64,000 bases of DNA from Kudoa neothunni (taxonomy: Eukaryota; Cnidaria), in contig OZ199840.1 of NCBI GenBank assembly GCA_964304625.1, positions 9,610,001-9,674,000 of the forward strand, given 5' to 3'. Both the position numbers and the translations under genes were made by a program. Numbering within the stretch: position 1 is the first letter of the stretch; each line of letters starts with the position of its first letter. The notes under the pieces were generated by a model. That model was not told where the DNA came from. It saw nothing but the letters and a program-made list of their open reading frames with translations, and made no database searches. This document shows positions 11,613 through 25,771 of this stretch, piece by piece.

Positions 11613-14600
11613 TATTTTAATGTATGGAAAAATAATAAAAGAAAGTATGAGCTTGAATTTGTCTGATTACTTCATATAATATTGTTATTTCATTTTTGAT
11701 AATTTCTATTATGATGAATTAGGAATTTTACCATTAACCTCTTTATAACAAATATACGATATAAATTTTCACTTTCATAAATATTATTGTCAACAAAAAG
11801 AAAATTTCAGGCATAAATTTAATCTTTTAAAATTGAAAGAGTTACTTTCTAGTGTATTTTCCTGAATTTAATTATTTCATCGACATTTTATATGGAGTTT
11901 TCTTTGTATTAAAACTAAAGAACGTTTAATATTACAAGAGAATTTTTTTTCCTGGATAACATTTAAAGAAAATATGTGTATAACTACTTTTTTATGTAAA
12001 TTTCGTTGATTCGACAAAATTTTAAAGTTGAAAAAATATCAACATTTTTATAAATCTAATTTAATGGGTTTTAAAAAGTTGTGCATATAAAAAAATAAGA
12101 TGTATTTTGTACAATATTTGAAAAAATTTATTTTTAAATAATTTCAGTTTAGTAATAACCTTTTTATTACCAATAAATTTTGATTAATGTTCAAAAATAA
12201 TATTTTTATTTATAAACGTAGATAAAAATGAGAACATTTAAACGGACACTTTTTGGGTAAAAAGCATTCACTCAAAAAATATTACTCTAATAGCGTAATA
12301 TTTTTATGGAACTGTCAACCAACAAGTTTTTTCTGTTTTCATAGATAACTTACTTGGCGACATAGCCCGCAATGGTGTTAATAACGCCTTACTATTAATG
12401 GATAATATGAGATTACATAAAAAGATCTAGTAGAGGTCCAGATTCAATCCACAAACCATAGGTTATTATTTTTTCCATCAAATTATGTCCATTGCAAGAA
12501 ATAAATGACCACCTAATCAGGAGGAATTGATAAACGTAATTATGGTCAGCTCAAGTAGAGTTTCTAGTGATCATCTCCAAAATTATGCGAATCAATCGGA
12601 ATCCTATTTCGCAGCATGTAATAATTCGGAAGAAAATAACAACTAGATCAATTATATATACGTTGTGTTAAACACATGAATTTTAAATTAATGCCGTTAA
12701 ATATTGGATTTTTGTTTTAAAGTAAATAAAATTACAAATTTAAGTGGTAATTAAAAAAACAGTATAATTTTACATTTAAACAATCCATTTTAGAGAAGCG
12801 TAAGTATTAAAAATCTGACACAGTGATTACAATCGATGATAAAAATAAATAAAAGAATTATAAATACTTGCAGACAGACTTTAATGTTCAAAAAATTATT
12901 CACTCTAACATAATTGGTCGTTTATAATTGTCAAAAAACATCTACATGCGATACAAATTAAATTTTATAATAAATAAGTTGCTTACTTAAAATGTTGCAT
13001 CTAAGTTTTAAAATACTGTAATATTTATCATGCAGACGGCAACTTTACGTATTATTTATTATTATTATTATTATTAGATTACATCACTAAAAAATAAACG
13101 AGTCATAAAAGAAAGAGACTGTTTATAATAATATAGATATTTGTTAAATAGTTATTTTTTTAAGCATTTCTTCCACTTTATTATTGAGTTTTATCGCCAT
13201 GAATAATATAATTCCTTGGGAATCCTTTGGTACAACACAAACTTTATTATGCAAGAATTATTCCAAACTCATTTAAAAGGGAAAGCTGTCGACATAGTAT
13301 GAATTTTAATTTACCCCTGGTCATTCATCAATTTTACACAAGAAATAGCCTTCATTAAGTCTTATATTTCCCACGAAAAATCATAAGATATATATGTTCC
13401 TATAAGACTGTCTAAAAAAGTATTGTAGATGAAGTTTATTCCAGCCAAAAATTGTTATTATCTTCATAGAAAACATTACCGATGTCTAAGAAATTAATTA
13501 CATGCTTAATTTACACCTACATTAGAAAGAGAAATATAATGAGAGTACATAAAAGATAAAAGAAACCAATAAAATTTTTTATATTATTTCAAAAATAAGA
13601 TATTTATGGTCAAATAATGTTTTTAATTTTTACTCAATAATATTTCTTTTAAGTTTCGCGCTTAAAGAGAACGTGATTATCCCTTAATGTTGTAACTAGA
13701 GGTTATTAATTATATTCCTGTCGAATAGTGACTACCAAGATGTTCCGAAATGATGTCAGGTCTTCTATAAAATTTACGTTAAAAATGCCACACTAATTCG
13801 TACTTTCGAGGAAAAAGGCTAATAGTTACGAAACGCTATGTTAGATTTTTGTTTCTTTGTCCTACGGGTGCAATTGCAATCTGTCTATGAACGTAATACC
13901 TAGTGGGTTAAAATAAGTGTAGCTCGTTATTTACGCACCAAAATTTAGTTAGGAAAATTAACGTATTTTATTATTGTTCTAATAAAAATTAGTCGAAACG
14001 CAACCATGCGGTTCGATTCCACTCGCGCCACTTTAGATTTTGATGAGATTAAAAGTAGTGATGAGCCACTGATTCGTAGCAAAACATTATAATTCCTTAA
14101 AATCATAATATGATCATATTTTTCTAAATCATTCTTTTAATATGTATCTAAACGCATCAACATATCAAATAGTACAATCTAAAATCCAACATAAATTACC
14201 GACCACGCATGCTATATGGAAGCTTTATTGTAATCCTGTACAAGGTGAAACAAAGCGTGGCGAACGAACTGTTGAGTGGTATAGATTAATCCTATTTAAC
14301 TTACATTTTAAATACACGGATTATTATTTACGTTGTCATTGAAATCGGTGTACTACGACAAAAAATAATCTCACGACCACCTCAAAAACCTCATCTTATT
14401 GTTGTTAAATCCACCACTTCGATATATCTCACGTAAGTGTGGAATTGTTATGTCGTTAATTGAAAATAAAATTTTCTAGGTACCCTCACAACGTTATTAA
14501 CTAAGCTGCAACTTAAAGTTCATCTCATTTAAGCACTATCACGTGCTAAATATTATAGAACCACGTGATGGGGCTTTATTTGCAATCATCGAATTCTTGA

Positions 14601-15428
14601 TTTTACACACTATCTGCACACTTTCTGCACACATTAATACGCCACTGTAACACCTAGTTATGTCGGTTGTTTTGCAAGGTTGAATACATCGACACTAAGC
14701 CACTATACCAGCTAGTTTATAATGTTTTGCTGGGATGGGGTGGAAAGGAAAGTTTCGCGTTCAACGAGATTATAGCAAGAAGTAGCCCTAAAGAAGAATT
14801 ACAGTTCAATCATAACAAGAGTTAAAGCAGGAATAATTGACTCAACCACCAATGAAATTCTACTAATTATCTCTGAGGAGGGGAGCCCATTCATAGATTA
14901 ATTTAAAATAATTGCCGCAATTTATTGCAAACACTGCACGCCACATTACCACACTGTTAACAAAGTTGGTGGTATTAGTTAACGAGTAATGTCGGTTTGG
15001 TGGGTTTTGAGCCGGGACAGCAGTAAGAAGCAAATTAGGTGGACATCCAAGTGTATTGATAGATTATCTAAAAACGAAAGCGAAATAATGAGGTGACAAA
15101 GGTGTTAAAGACGCATAAATTCTGATGCTATGTTTAACACGCTTGATTTCGGTCCCCGTCGGTATTATTTGTAGTAGAGTACCAACTGGGTTTGATCGGA
15201 CGATATTCTCAGTAGGTATGTTTGTTATTATATACACGTTGATTGAACTCTTATGTACTACACGTGAAACAATAACCTTTAAGTATCATGTGTGCATGAT
15301 TAATGTGTAATCAAGTTAATGATACTTGAGGTTATTGAATGATGGAGTTGTTTAAAAAAATCCACAAACACCCTTATCACTCCACACTCTACAACCCAGC
15401 TAAAATAATGTTATATTTAGATAAAACC
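11613..15428. other. Upstream region of eIF4G; mostly non-coding
   Basis: Apart from the transposase relic at 12.3-12.6 kb, no coding exon was recognised. Around 13980-14035 a short tRNA T-arm-like sequence (GGTTCGATTCC) occurs without a matching 5' half. The last about 800 bp presumably include eIF4G 5' UTR and promoter, but no distinct element was recognised. Confidence 0.4.
12340..12640 (+). pseudogene. Fragment of Tc1/mariner-type transposase (C-terminal part)
   Basis: Near 12370-12420 the sequence reads ALLLMDNMRLHK, resembling the second catalytic-Asp block (IMDNVSFHK) of Tc1/mariner/IS630 transposases. About 90 nt later comes a frame reading PPNQEELINVIMVSSSRVSS and then a QNYANQSESYFAACNNSEE-like stretch, similar in layout to the C-terminal helices after the DDE domain. 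Frameshifts and stops interrupt it. This is an old relic and the assignment rests on short motifs. Confidence 0.35.
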
Positions 15429-16416
15429 ATGGTCAATCCTACAACTGCTACTTCAGCAGCAACCAACACAAATTCCAATAATGAAGTGGATACATCACAG
15501 TCCACTAGAAGCAGTAATAGATCTTCAGTGAATAAGAATTCCTCATCCTCAAATGTTAATGTATTTTTTGATTATGATGTGCGAGATATTCACATTTGTG
15601 TGAATGAATGTAGACAACCTCCTCAACTGTTTACCGGACAGCGACTAGTGCGTCAGTTATAAGTGTTCCATCCGCTAATATGACTACTACCACCGATACG
15701 TCTTCGCCATCATCCAACGCTGGCGGTGCTGATATGACCAGACAGGAAGGTTCCATCTCTCAACAGAACCCCGTTCCAACTGCAACTGCAACTCAAAGTC
15801 CTGGTATTTCATTTGTTTGTTTGTTTATTTATTCATTTATTTATTATTATTTTGTATGGAGCTAAACAAATCTGACATTGCATTATTGTGCGCTTACAAT
15901 GGTTTATATTGTGTTCAAACTTGTTGTGATAGTTACGCACATTTGTTAATTAAATAACTTAATAAACTTTCATTAACATGGGTTGATATTGATGGATATA
16001 GTTAACTATCATGAACCGAGACCACCCTTGTATATGTATCACCCAACACAATCATTTCCCAACAATCCTGCAATGCAAGTAGGTGCAAAATCCTACGCTA
16101 CACCAATGATTCCTTTTCGACGAAATTGTCCCCCCAATATGTATAACCCAGGAGGTTTCTCGATGGATCCCAATTTCAGCGGACCTGCAACTTATTTCGC
16201 TCCACATGGTTATCCCACTCGAATGATGGGTACCAACCGTAATGGAATGATGCCAACTCAATATGCTGAAGGAGTTCGATATTCACATCCTACCTTTGGA
16301 TATCCTCCTCCACAACCAACATCCGCTCCTAGGAATCAAGAGTCAAACATTCAATTTACAAGTCTGATAAAAGGAGCACTGGGTGAAACACCCAAGGAGA
16401 CTCCACCTCAGCAACA

Positions 16417-16447
<31 letters not shown>

Positions 16448-19400
16448 CAGCAACAACCACAATCACAACCACCACCACCCCAATCTACTAAAACTGGTAA
16501 TTTTATCATAAAATTAGACATAGTTGGAACTGTTTTGTCAGTGGTTGAGGATGTGCAGAGAAAATCGTCAGTTGACGACGGAAAAGTGAACGAGCTGAGA
16601 GATCTGTTTAAGGAAATTGTCTGCTCCGATCATCCTCCTTCTTCTTCAAGAGAATCCAAAACCAATGAGGTTGTTATATCATCGAACGTTATTGCCTCCA
16701 GCAAGGGGATAACCGACGTCTCTCCTAGAGACAGTGTGAATCAAGCTTCGATAGACTTTAGCGCTATTATCAAAAATGCAGCTCATGGTGAAACTCCGCC
16801 GGTGGCCACTTGTGAATATGGTCAAGAAATTGATGGGTTGAAAACTTACACAATCGAAGATATGTTGAATATTCGATCGAAATTGACTTATGACGTGCAG
16901 AGAATGGTTCAAACTTTATCCAAATTCCGAATTGCTATACGAAGTAAGTACGCGAACAAATCAGAAAAATTGTGGAAAACTATTTCCGAAAAGAAAGAGC
17001 TTGGTCTTGTTACTGATAAGGAAGTGTTCAATCATTCGTTGATGCAGATTCTCAACAAAATCACTGCGTTTAATTTCTATCAAAATTGGGCATCTTTCCG
17101 TAATCTCAAGTTCACATCGGCCGAATTGGTCACATTGTACGCGGAACTGTTGTATGACAAAGTGGTTGGTGAACATTCGTGGTCGTATGTGTATTCGGAG
17201 TTGGCTCGAATTTCCATCAACACTTTCAGTCAGATTCATGCAAAAGAAGGCTATGCTGATGTTTTCTTGAACACATTGTTGGCATGTGTCGATAAAGGCC
17301 TCCAAAGAGATCACAATGAAGAACAATGCATTAAAGAACTGAAAAAATCGACCAGCAAAGATATGGAAGCTATCGACAAAATTATCGCTGAAACCGCCGA
17401 ACGTGAAACTACATACAGAAAAAAACATTTTGGTGTGATTTTGTTTCTGGCCAATCTCTTCTACGATGATGTGATCACTCAAGAACGTATTGATGAGATA
17501 ATTCTACAGATGAAAAAAGATACCGATTCTTTGGGAATTGAGTTGTATGTGTGCCTGCTGGAGAAGGTCTGCGTCAAATACATCGAGAACAACAATCGAT
17601 CTATGATCACAACCATGTCCAAACATATCGACACATTGAATGATTATGTTTCCAGTCATTCCAAAGAACTCGTGTCCAAAGCCAGATTTGCTATGATGGA
17701 TCTCTACAAGTATAAACAAGATAAATTCAAAACTCTACCGCCAAGAAACAAGGTGCCCAAACCGAATGAAGCTACAAGCGCTCGTAACAGTACTACTGCT
17801 GGTTCTCCATCGTCAGTCAACAGTGCCACCTCCACCGGTTTCTCCAGCCATGATTCACTCAGAAGAACGACAAATGTCGATTCTAGCGTGTTCTCGAGAG
17901 GAGACCGGTCGAGCAATAGATTTAACGCACTCAACCGCGGAAGAGATCAACCTAGATTTAAAACTGAAGTCAGTGACAATAGAAGACCAAATCCTGATGC
18001 CTTTCATAATCCTAACAAAGGCAAAGGTTACAACAAAACTAGAGGCTCTGGTTCGTCGGCGGGAGTTTCATTCAATTGTGCTCGTTACGCTAGCATGGAA
18101 AGTGGAGTAAATGTGTCTTTGGATGTAGACAACGCCACTCTACCTACCAATGCTTCTTCTTTCACCAAGAGAACCGCAGCGGATTCGAGATCTGTTTCCT
18201 TGTTGAAACGCCAACCAAGCGCTGGAGACAAAGTGACCGTCACCAGCAACATCAAAGCATCTGGCATCCAACCCACTACCATTTCTAGTTCTGCTGCTGC
18301 TGCAGGATCTTCTAATAATGATACGATAGCTGCTGGTGCTTCGGTTGCGAGAAGTGCATCAAGCATACAGGTTACACCCAGCAGAGCAGCATCAGTCGAT
18401 CTGTCGAAACGTTTACTCTCTCAAGATGCATCCTCATTCGAGGTTGATGACATGAAAGACAATGAATTGAAAAATCTCGAAGAAACTGCCCAAACCCTTA
18501 TTTCCAATTTCCACCAAAATGAGACAAATGTTTCGCGCTTTATCATCGAACTGTCCAGTTATTCGTTGTCCGATCGCATGGATATTCTATTGAAGGAAGC
18601 TTTCAAATATTATAGTGATGTCTCTCATGGACATTACGCGTTTGGTATGCTGTTGAGCGAAATGATGGGTCGTTATCCAGAGTTGGTCAAAGTTGTTAAG
18701 GAAAATCTATCCGAACAACTTGTTGAGTTGCCACTTAATGCACTTGATGAACCAGTCCTGTGGGAATATTTCTATCTAACTGTGTTACCTATGTTGTCGA
18801 ATGTGAGAATCTCATTAGATGATATTCATGAGCTCCTTTCTAAAACACCCGATGTGACTGACGTTGATGGCACCATCGTGAATATGCTCGAATTGGGAGA
18901 GAAACGTCTTTCCAAATTCGAAGTCACCAAAATGGTCGCCAAACAAACTGGCAGTGCTGTTTGGAAACGTCTTACCGACGTCAGTAGCAGTTGCCAATCT
19001 GATATTATCAAAACAATATCCAAAAAGCTACCAATTGTCAATCCATTCGATTCCAACCAATTCTTCGATTGGGTAGACATTTTGCTGGACGTCAACTACG
19101 ATTCTGTTTATCTCAGCAATTATTTCTCTCTTTTTTATGCTACGCCAGATGAGGGTTTGAAGGACGTTGCCAAATGTCTCTATCTTTATGCTGCTATCGG
19201 AGACAATTTTACCAATGATCTCATCACCATTTTCAACAGACGTGACAAACAATGTCTGGATGAATTGTTCGGTGTGAATTCGTCAAGAAAGTTACTTTGC
19301 TATTTGGCTGAAATATTCGCCATGTTCAAATTCACACCCAACGGTAAGGATCTGTCCGAATATCAATTGTTATTAATATTTGATGCGCTTCTAGGTGTCA

Positions 19401-19546
19401 TTGTAGATATTGGTGTTCCACTCTATAAGAACAACCATGTAGATAAAGATTGGCTCAATTCATGGAGACAGCAAGACGATAAACCTTACGATTCGTCCAA
19501 AGTCGATCCTGATATTTACAAAATTATCAAATCAAGAAGTGATTAA
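15429..19546 (+). CDS. EIF4G: Eukaryotic translation initiation factor 4G (3 exons)
   Basis: Exons are 15429-15560, 15614-15803 and 16002-19546; introns are 53 and 198 nt, and the phases (0, 1) agree at both joints. Protein is about 1,289 residues. The N-terminal third is S/T/N/P/Q-rich with a 16-residue polyglutamine tract (about 16409-16456). YTIEDMLNIR, at residue 291 of the frame open from 15983, matches the eIF4E-binding consensus Y-x4-L-hydrophobic with Met in the Leu position. A MIF4G HEAT domain (binding eIF4A and RNA in this family) follows, then a Ser/Arg/Asn-rich linker, an MA3 domain (from about NLEETAQTLISNFH; LDEPVLWEYFYLTVLPML equals the IPHIWLYLAELVTPML helix) and a C-terminal W2 domain (FFDWVDILLD...VDKDWLNSWRQ). 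This is the eIF4G1/3 order. ATG 15429 sits in an ideal context (AAAACCATGG); an in-frame ATG at 15339 is an alternative. Confidence 0.85.
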
Positions 19547-22500
19547 TCAGGAATTCCCAATAATACATCCATCCCCTTTTTTCACTCATTCACACCACCA
19601 CCCACAATTATTTCACTATTATCATTATTATTATTATTAGTCGTAGTAGTAGTAGTAGTCTATTCATCTTCCCAACTCACTTCCATCCATCTAACTCAAT
19701 CGTAGTGCTTTTAGTTCCAACTATTTCTGCTTTTAAATTATGTTGTTCGGTGTGTTTTTTCATTTAAATGTTTATGTTTTTTTTTATATCTCTAGGATCA
19801 AGTGTTATTTTAAAGTCGTTTGCTAATAATAATAATAATAATAATAATGTTGTTTTTTCCCTTAAATTAATTTGAAATTCTATCTATCCTTAAATTAGGG
19901 GGTACAAGTAGATAATCACTTTCTCATTATTCCGCATGCGCACTTATAAATTCAATTTTTTCGATATCCTACTTTGTATATTATTTAGATAATTATCATT
20001 TGGTTAAGATAGAAGACATTAGAAATATATATTTTATCTCTTCAATATTGTAACATTATTTAAGAATTTAAAGTCCGTGCTTGTGTTGCTACGTAACTTT
20101 TTTATTGATTTCGTAAGAAATTTAGAATTTTAAATTTATAAAGCACTTGTTATGGTTGCAAAAATCAATTCCAATGATTTGGTTGATATTGTTGGCCGAA
20201 TATTTTGTGCGTAATTGTTTCAGACCTTCGATCAGATGCGATGTTTGAATATATGAGAGAATTTCGCCGAGAAAATTAATATTATATTGTATTATTTTAA
20301 ATCAAATAGTATAAAATCAGTTAATTTTGACAATATAACCTTATATTATTATTATAATATTTTATTTAGTGTGTACTTTACGTCATATTTTTGATCGATT
20401 TAAACCAGGGATTGACCAACTACAGCCGAGAACTTTTTCATTACGATTCCCAGCAAAATGTTGTTACTCAATATTCATTATGTATTTTGTTCCCATCGCA
20501 TAAAAAATCCCTTAAATGATGTCATCCATTCGATTTGAAATAAATGAGTTTAAAACAAAAAATTATTGCTCTATTTTCGTTCTAATGATAATGATGGTAT
20601 AAAAAGTGATTTTTGAATGTTGCAGTTCTTTGTCTTAAAATATTATCTCCATGCAGCCCGCGAATAATAAAGTTTGTCCATCTCTGATTTAATCGAATTC
20701 GGTTATAAACGTGCTCGCTCAGAAAAACGATATTTCCGATAATTATTCTTATATTTATTAAAAAGTCAATATTCCAATTCCTTATATAATCCCTCATTAT
20801 TTTTTAAAATTCAATTATTTTGGTTTATTTATTGCATGCTATGTGCATGATATTGATAGTTTTAATTCCCTAAAAAGTAAGGCTATTGAATTATATTATT
20901 ATGTTATCTTTATCACTAACTCACCAGTTTTTGATTTAAATTGGTCATTCACTGAAAGCAAAAACGCTTATTTAAAAAACTAAGTAAAACTTGTTACTTT
21001 TCGTATTTAGTTTCTTCACAGTTTGGTTTACGTGATTTTAAATATTTCTCCAAGCACAAAGTGAATTAACATTGATATCATTTTAATTATTTTGACCTAA
21101 TTAAGGATGAATTAATACCGAATAAATTGGTTAGATCTTCAATCCCTCTCATAAGTTTAGGATTCATATGCTAAAATGAACCTCGCATATAATCACAATC
21201 CCAACGGGGACGGGATTGAACTAAGAGTATTAGGACTAATTAATGCCCCAAAAATTGTTTAAATTAATCGAAATTTCAAGGCTGGTGGGATTTTTTGAAA
21301 TTTTGTAGGAGGTTAGCTACGATTCACATTAACTATATATAAAAATTAATGATAACTGTCACGTTTCGCTGGGGGTGAAGTACATGCCCCAACGAAAAAT
21401 CTCTTAAAGTGATCATAATGCATTAATTTATTCAATTAACCCAGAAAAATACACATATAAAATGTATACAATATAATATAAATAACGTTAATACATAATA
21501 TTTATTGTAAAAAGATTAAAAGTTAAATTTGTAAGCAATAAGTGGTAAAATATAAAATATTGTTGTTAAAACATTAGTAAAATGTTATTTCCACATAATT
21601 ATTTAAGTCTTGAAAATTTAATTTAATTGATTAATTTAAATTAAATTAATCAATTTATTTTCTACAAAATTCTAATGTAAAGAATTCTGAATATATGACC
21701 ATTATAAAATTTTAATTATATAATATTAAAATAAAATAATTGTAACTTGTTTAATTCAAATATATATTAACTAAAACAGTATTGATTGATCTCAGATTTT
21801 TTAAATAGTTCATTGTCGATATACAATATGTGCTGGAGAATATTATCTATGTAAATAAAATCATTTGTTTGTCGGTCAATCTGTGTTGTTCTATGAATAC
21901 ACATGAAATGATCCAATCGTTATTTAAATATTAGTTTTAACGTATATATAATGGGATTATACAATTAAAAATTAAAACGACTATTTGTATGGTAAATAAT
22001 ATTCAGGTGACACTAATTTTTACTACGTTTACTTATTTCTGGTTCGCCGATTCGCCCTTAGAGGCTTGAAATAATTAAATATAATGTATTCTAAAAAATA
22101 AAATCTATGTATATCTTGTGAATAAGAGTTACTAGAATATAAAAATTATAATCGAGCATGCGTGAATGACACAGGATTAAAAATTATTCGTCCAATAGCC
22201 TCTATAATGTTTAATCCAAACACTGGTTCACTCATGCGCACTTACAAACTTGACTCTTATAGTTGACAATACTTTACTTTTTAGAATATTATATATTTTG
22301 TTATATCTAATGTACAGATAAGCGTCTAGTGGACAAATAATTGAACAAAATTTAAATCAGACCTCTTGAATACTATAATTCCTAAGAAAAGTAGTCTATT
22401 TTGAGAATATCGACTTCCAAAAACCAAATTTTCCGAGCGTACAATATATTTTATAATTAAATTCAATTTCATATCCGAAATATTGGTTTTATTTAATAAG

Positions 22501-23889
22501 AGAATGAATTAAATTATTTCTTCCGTGGGAATATTTTGGGAAGAATACTTATATTCACTATTGATAAATTCTTATAATTGTGGATTCCTCGTATTTCTTT
22601 AAGCCTCGTGTTAAACTTGTGATGTTTATCTTTTTATTACAATTATAGAAATGGAGAGTTTATCTACATGCGCCAATTTAATTACTTATCTGTAATTTGA
22701 ATTATAATTAGTTCCCTGCATCAAAAATGTAGTCTATGATCAGAAATAATCAATTATTATTGATTACTAAATCAAAAAAGCGCTTTAGTTCTATAAATTT
22801 AGCCTAGTTAATAAAATAAAGCTCCTACAAGCTTAATAACATCAGGATTAAATTATGAAGAGCCGAAAGCAAAACCCTCAACGAATAATAATATTTATTC
22901 GTTAACAAAATATAAATTTCATATATCATAGAATTATAATATTTTTATAGACGTTATTGAATAGATTCATCTTTTATCTTGAAATACTGAGATTGGCAAC
23001 GATGGAAATTAAGGGACCATGAGAGTTTCTGAATTATGGACTGCTAACCACTTGTCTAGACCTAGACCTAAACGTTGCAAGTAAAATTATAATTTTTCGC
23101 TATGATATTTTTAACTGATATTGTTTTTCTCCGGTTAATCTATTGAAATTAATTTCTTTATAAATGTTTTTATATTTTCTAAAATGAAAATTAATCGTTT
23201 AATCGGATTATTCCGTGGATTAAAATTAGGTGACATCAATTCTATACATTAAAAATCAAAATAAATTTTATTTAAAAAATTTTCATTTGAACAAAATGAT
23301 CGATATATAAAATACATAACCAAAATTCATTAGATGTTTAAAATAAAGCTATACCTAGTTTAAATATATGTATTTATAGACCAAAGTAAATTTTTCGAAG
23401 AATTATCGACAATGGGTTTTATTAACGCTATTATTTAATGACTAATTTAGTTTAGTTTAGTTTCTGAAAAGGTTAATGAATTTGCAACTATATAAATTAC
23501 ACCCTAACGATTACTTACATGAACTTAACACAAAATATCAAAGGATTTATTTAATTTACAAACTAGATGAATATATAAGATTTATTTACGAAAAATTCTA
23601 TTAAAAAAATTAAACACAAATATTCACAGAAAATAACTTAAAAATTATTCACTATGGAATACGATTAATATCTAAAATATAAGTTGAATAAATATTTATC
23701 GAAATAATGGATAGTATGATTATTTCTTTAAAAACGATCAAGAAATAAATGATTTTAAAAATTGGAAAATAACAATAAAAGTTTTAAAAATTAGGGGAAA
23801 TTAAAATGACAATATCCGTTGTTTCATTGCATGGCGATGTTCAATGAATATGAGTCTAAAATTGTAAATTATAAATAATTAGTTTAATC
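19547..23889. other. 3' flank of eIF4G and gene-free AT-rich DNA
   Basis: The first several hundred bases are probably 3' UTR, with short triplet runs such as (TAG)n near 19638-19660 and (AAT)n near 19824-19850. A hAT MITE lies at 20406-20686. A perfect AT palindrome (AATTGATTAATTTA and its complement) occurs at about 21626-21656. No other gene was recognised. Confidence 0.5.
20406..20686. mobile_element. hAT-type MITE, about 280 bp
   Basis: The left end CAGGGATTGACCAACTA and the inverted right end CAGAGATGGACAAACTT form imperfect terminal inverted repeats. The flanking 8-mers are ATTTAAAC (20398-20405) and ATTTAATC (20687-20694), matching at 7 of 8 positions, as expected for a hAT target duplication. 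No coding capacity. Confidence 0.7.
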
Positions 23890-24697
23890 TTACATGATAA
23901 GAATGAAAAATAATCCTAAAAGCCCCCAAAAGAGGACAATCAACGCAACCCTCAATTCTTCAAGAGAAAGGTTCATGTCTAAAACAGATTTAGAAGGTGG
24001 ATGTAAAAATTATTTTTACTCTTTGGGATATCAGGATTAAATAGATGATTATCTAAAAAAATTTAAATCAATATGATTAGTTCTATAATACATTTGATCC
24101 TGCTAAGGGATCGAATTTTTCCATCTTCAGGGCTGTAAACTTGTATACAAAATTCCATACGTCTGTGATTGGGTAGAACAAATTCGATATCATGAGTATC
24201 CAATCCATTTGATACGTAGAATCGTTGGATATGATCATGATTATTTGGTAGATCCTTATCGTAGTTTATATTGTAGATTCTATGTCCCGCAACTGAGCAT
24301 GTTAAAATTTGAGCATGGCTAGAGGGGGAAATCGATATAGGTTTTATAGAATACTTTACACGCGGCATATAATCTTTACTTTCTAAGAGATCAATGTTTT
24401 AAATATGAATTTTATACTATAAAAGAAATAAATACCGACATAAAATACTCTGGATGCAAGAATATAATTATTCGTTATAACCCAAAGTCTATAAATTCCA
24501 TGTGTGATTTCATTGATATTGATTTTCGCTTCATCACAACTTTTACATTTGAACGGTTCAATGCATTTTGCCTTGAAACCGCCAGTGTAATCCATTGTTT
24601 CATTCAATGATTTCATATTTTTCATATAATACGAACATTCGCCATGTAATATTGAGGAGGCTGAGATGATCTTTATCTGCACAAATTTAGAGGTCAT
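23890..24697 (-). CDS. Unrecognised single-pass membrane protein (C-terminal anchor)
   Basis: Read on the minus strand, three segments join with consistent phase: 24697(or 24676)-24436, 24382-24092 and 23978-23890, with introns of 53 and 113 nt. The joint at the first intron is G|AA (VESKDYMPRV...). The product is about 210 residues. The first exon is cysteine-bearing (three Cys in a C-IEPFKCKSC cluster), the middle exon is soluble-looking, and the last exon is a single hydrophobic helix (VALIVLFWGLLGLFFILIM) directly before the stop. The 5' end is unclear: TTTGTGCAG|ATAAAG at 24676 could be an acceptor, implying an upstream exon with a signal peptide. The fold is not recognised and no function is assigned. 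It shares strand, short introns and C-terminal anchor with the NTPDase-like genes at 28.8 and 43.2 kb but no evident sequence similarity. Confidence 0.5.
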
Positions 24698-25771
24698 ATT
24701 GTAGACGAAAATTTCTTAAAAAACATGTTTTATAAGAAATAATAAATAGAATTACGACTGAGATTAGTTCTCATTAGAAATTCAACGGAACTCCTTAAGT
24801 TGTTTACTATTTGATCAATTAGTGAAAGTAACTCATCAAATCATATACAGAATAAAAGAGACAGTATAAATAAACTAAGAATCATAATCTTTATACAAGG
24901 AATTTAGTAGGATTAATGTGTGAGATAATGAATTTGCTTCGACTTAAATATAATACAAAATCCCAAAATTGATAAATAACCTGCAGGTACAAACTAGAAA
25001 TTACTTTAATCCTAACTTAATATTAATTCCTAGACAATTGAGATATTTTTTGATTAAAAAAAATTATCAGAATTATCGTTAAAATGATTGTTAATGTAAA
25101 ATGATGAGTACTTATGGATTTCCTTTAATTAAAGATGGTCGTTAATGCATTTGCAAGTTATAGTATTAAAACCCACTTAATACGAATTTCGACAATTTAA
25201 GAACACTCAAAGTTATTATTATGCAGGATAAAATTAATAAAAATGAGTTAAAAAATATTTCGTTACACAACATGGAATTTTAATTTTTTAGTTATTGACA
25301 ATCAAGAATTATCAATACACTAATTCTATTATATTTATTTTTGAGATATATACTTTGGTGGAAATATATATTATTTATTTTGCTTACATTCAAGTAAGCT
25401 CTTGACTTGTATGCATACTCTAATTGGTATAGTAACTATGGGTGTTGTGATAAATGCACATGCACATGAAAGCCAATAAATGTCTTCAGTAGTATTGATA
25501 GAATATATTTAGCAGGTATATAATGAAAAAAACATCACTTTTATGAAACAAATTGTTCTTTTTGGTATTTCATCGTGAAATAACAACTAATGATTTAATG
25601 CGCCTGCATATAACAGATTTTTAGAGATTCGGTTATTATTAATTCTCTGATTTTTTTTATAAGCAAAATTTGTTTAAAATTTCAACATAAAAACCCTTTT
25701 AATTAATTATTTCAGTTTAGAACATGTCTTAAGAAAATGAACGAATGAATGATAATTCATAAAAAGTTATA
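24698..25771. other. Intergenic AT-rich DNA
   Basis: No gene or repeat with recognisable ends. A short GCACATGCACATG motif lies near 25456. Confidence 0.4.

Noticed and set aside
13980-14035. tRNA-like sequence with a T-arm GGTTCGATTCC
   Set aside because: No matching acceptor 5' half, weak T-stem pairing and no anticodon arm; not a tRNA gene.
14142-14342. 66-residue open frame upstream of eIF4G
   Set aside because: No motif, no splice partner, and length expected by chance.
15125-15310. 61-residue hydrophobic open frame
   Set aside because: Lies in the presumed 5' region of eIF4G; no homology and no conserved context.
16961-17482. 173-residue minus-strand open frame inside eIF4G
   Set aside because: Antisense shadow of the strongly supported MIF4G coding region.
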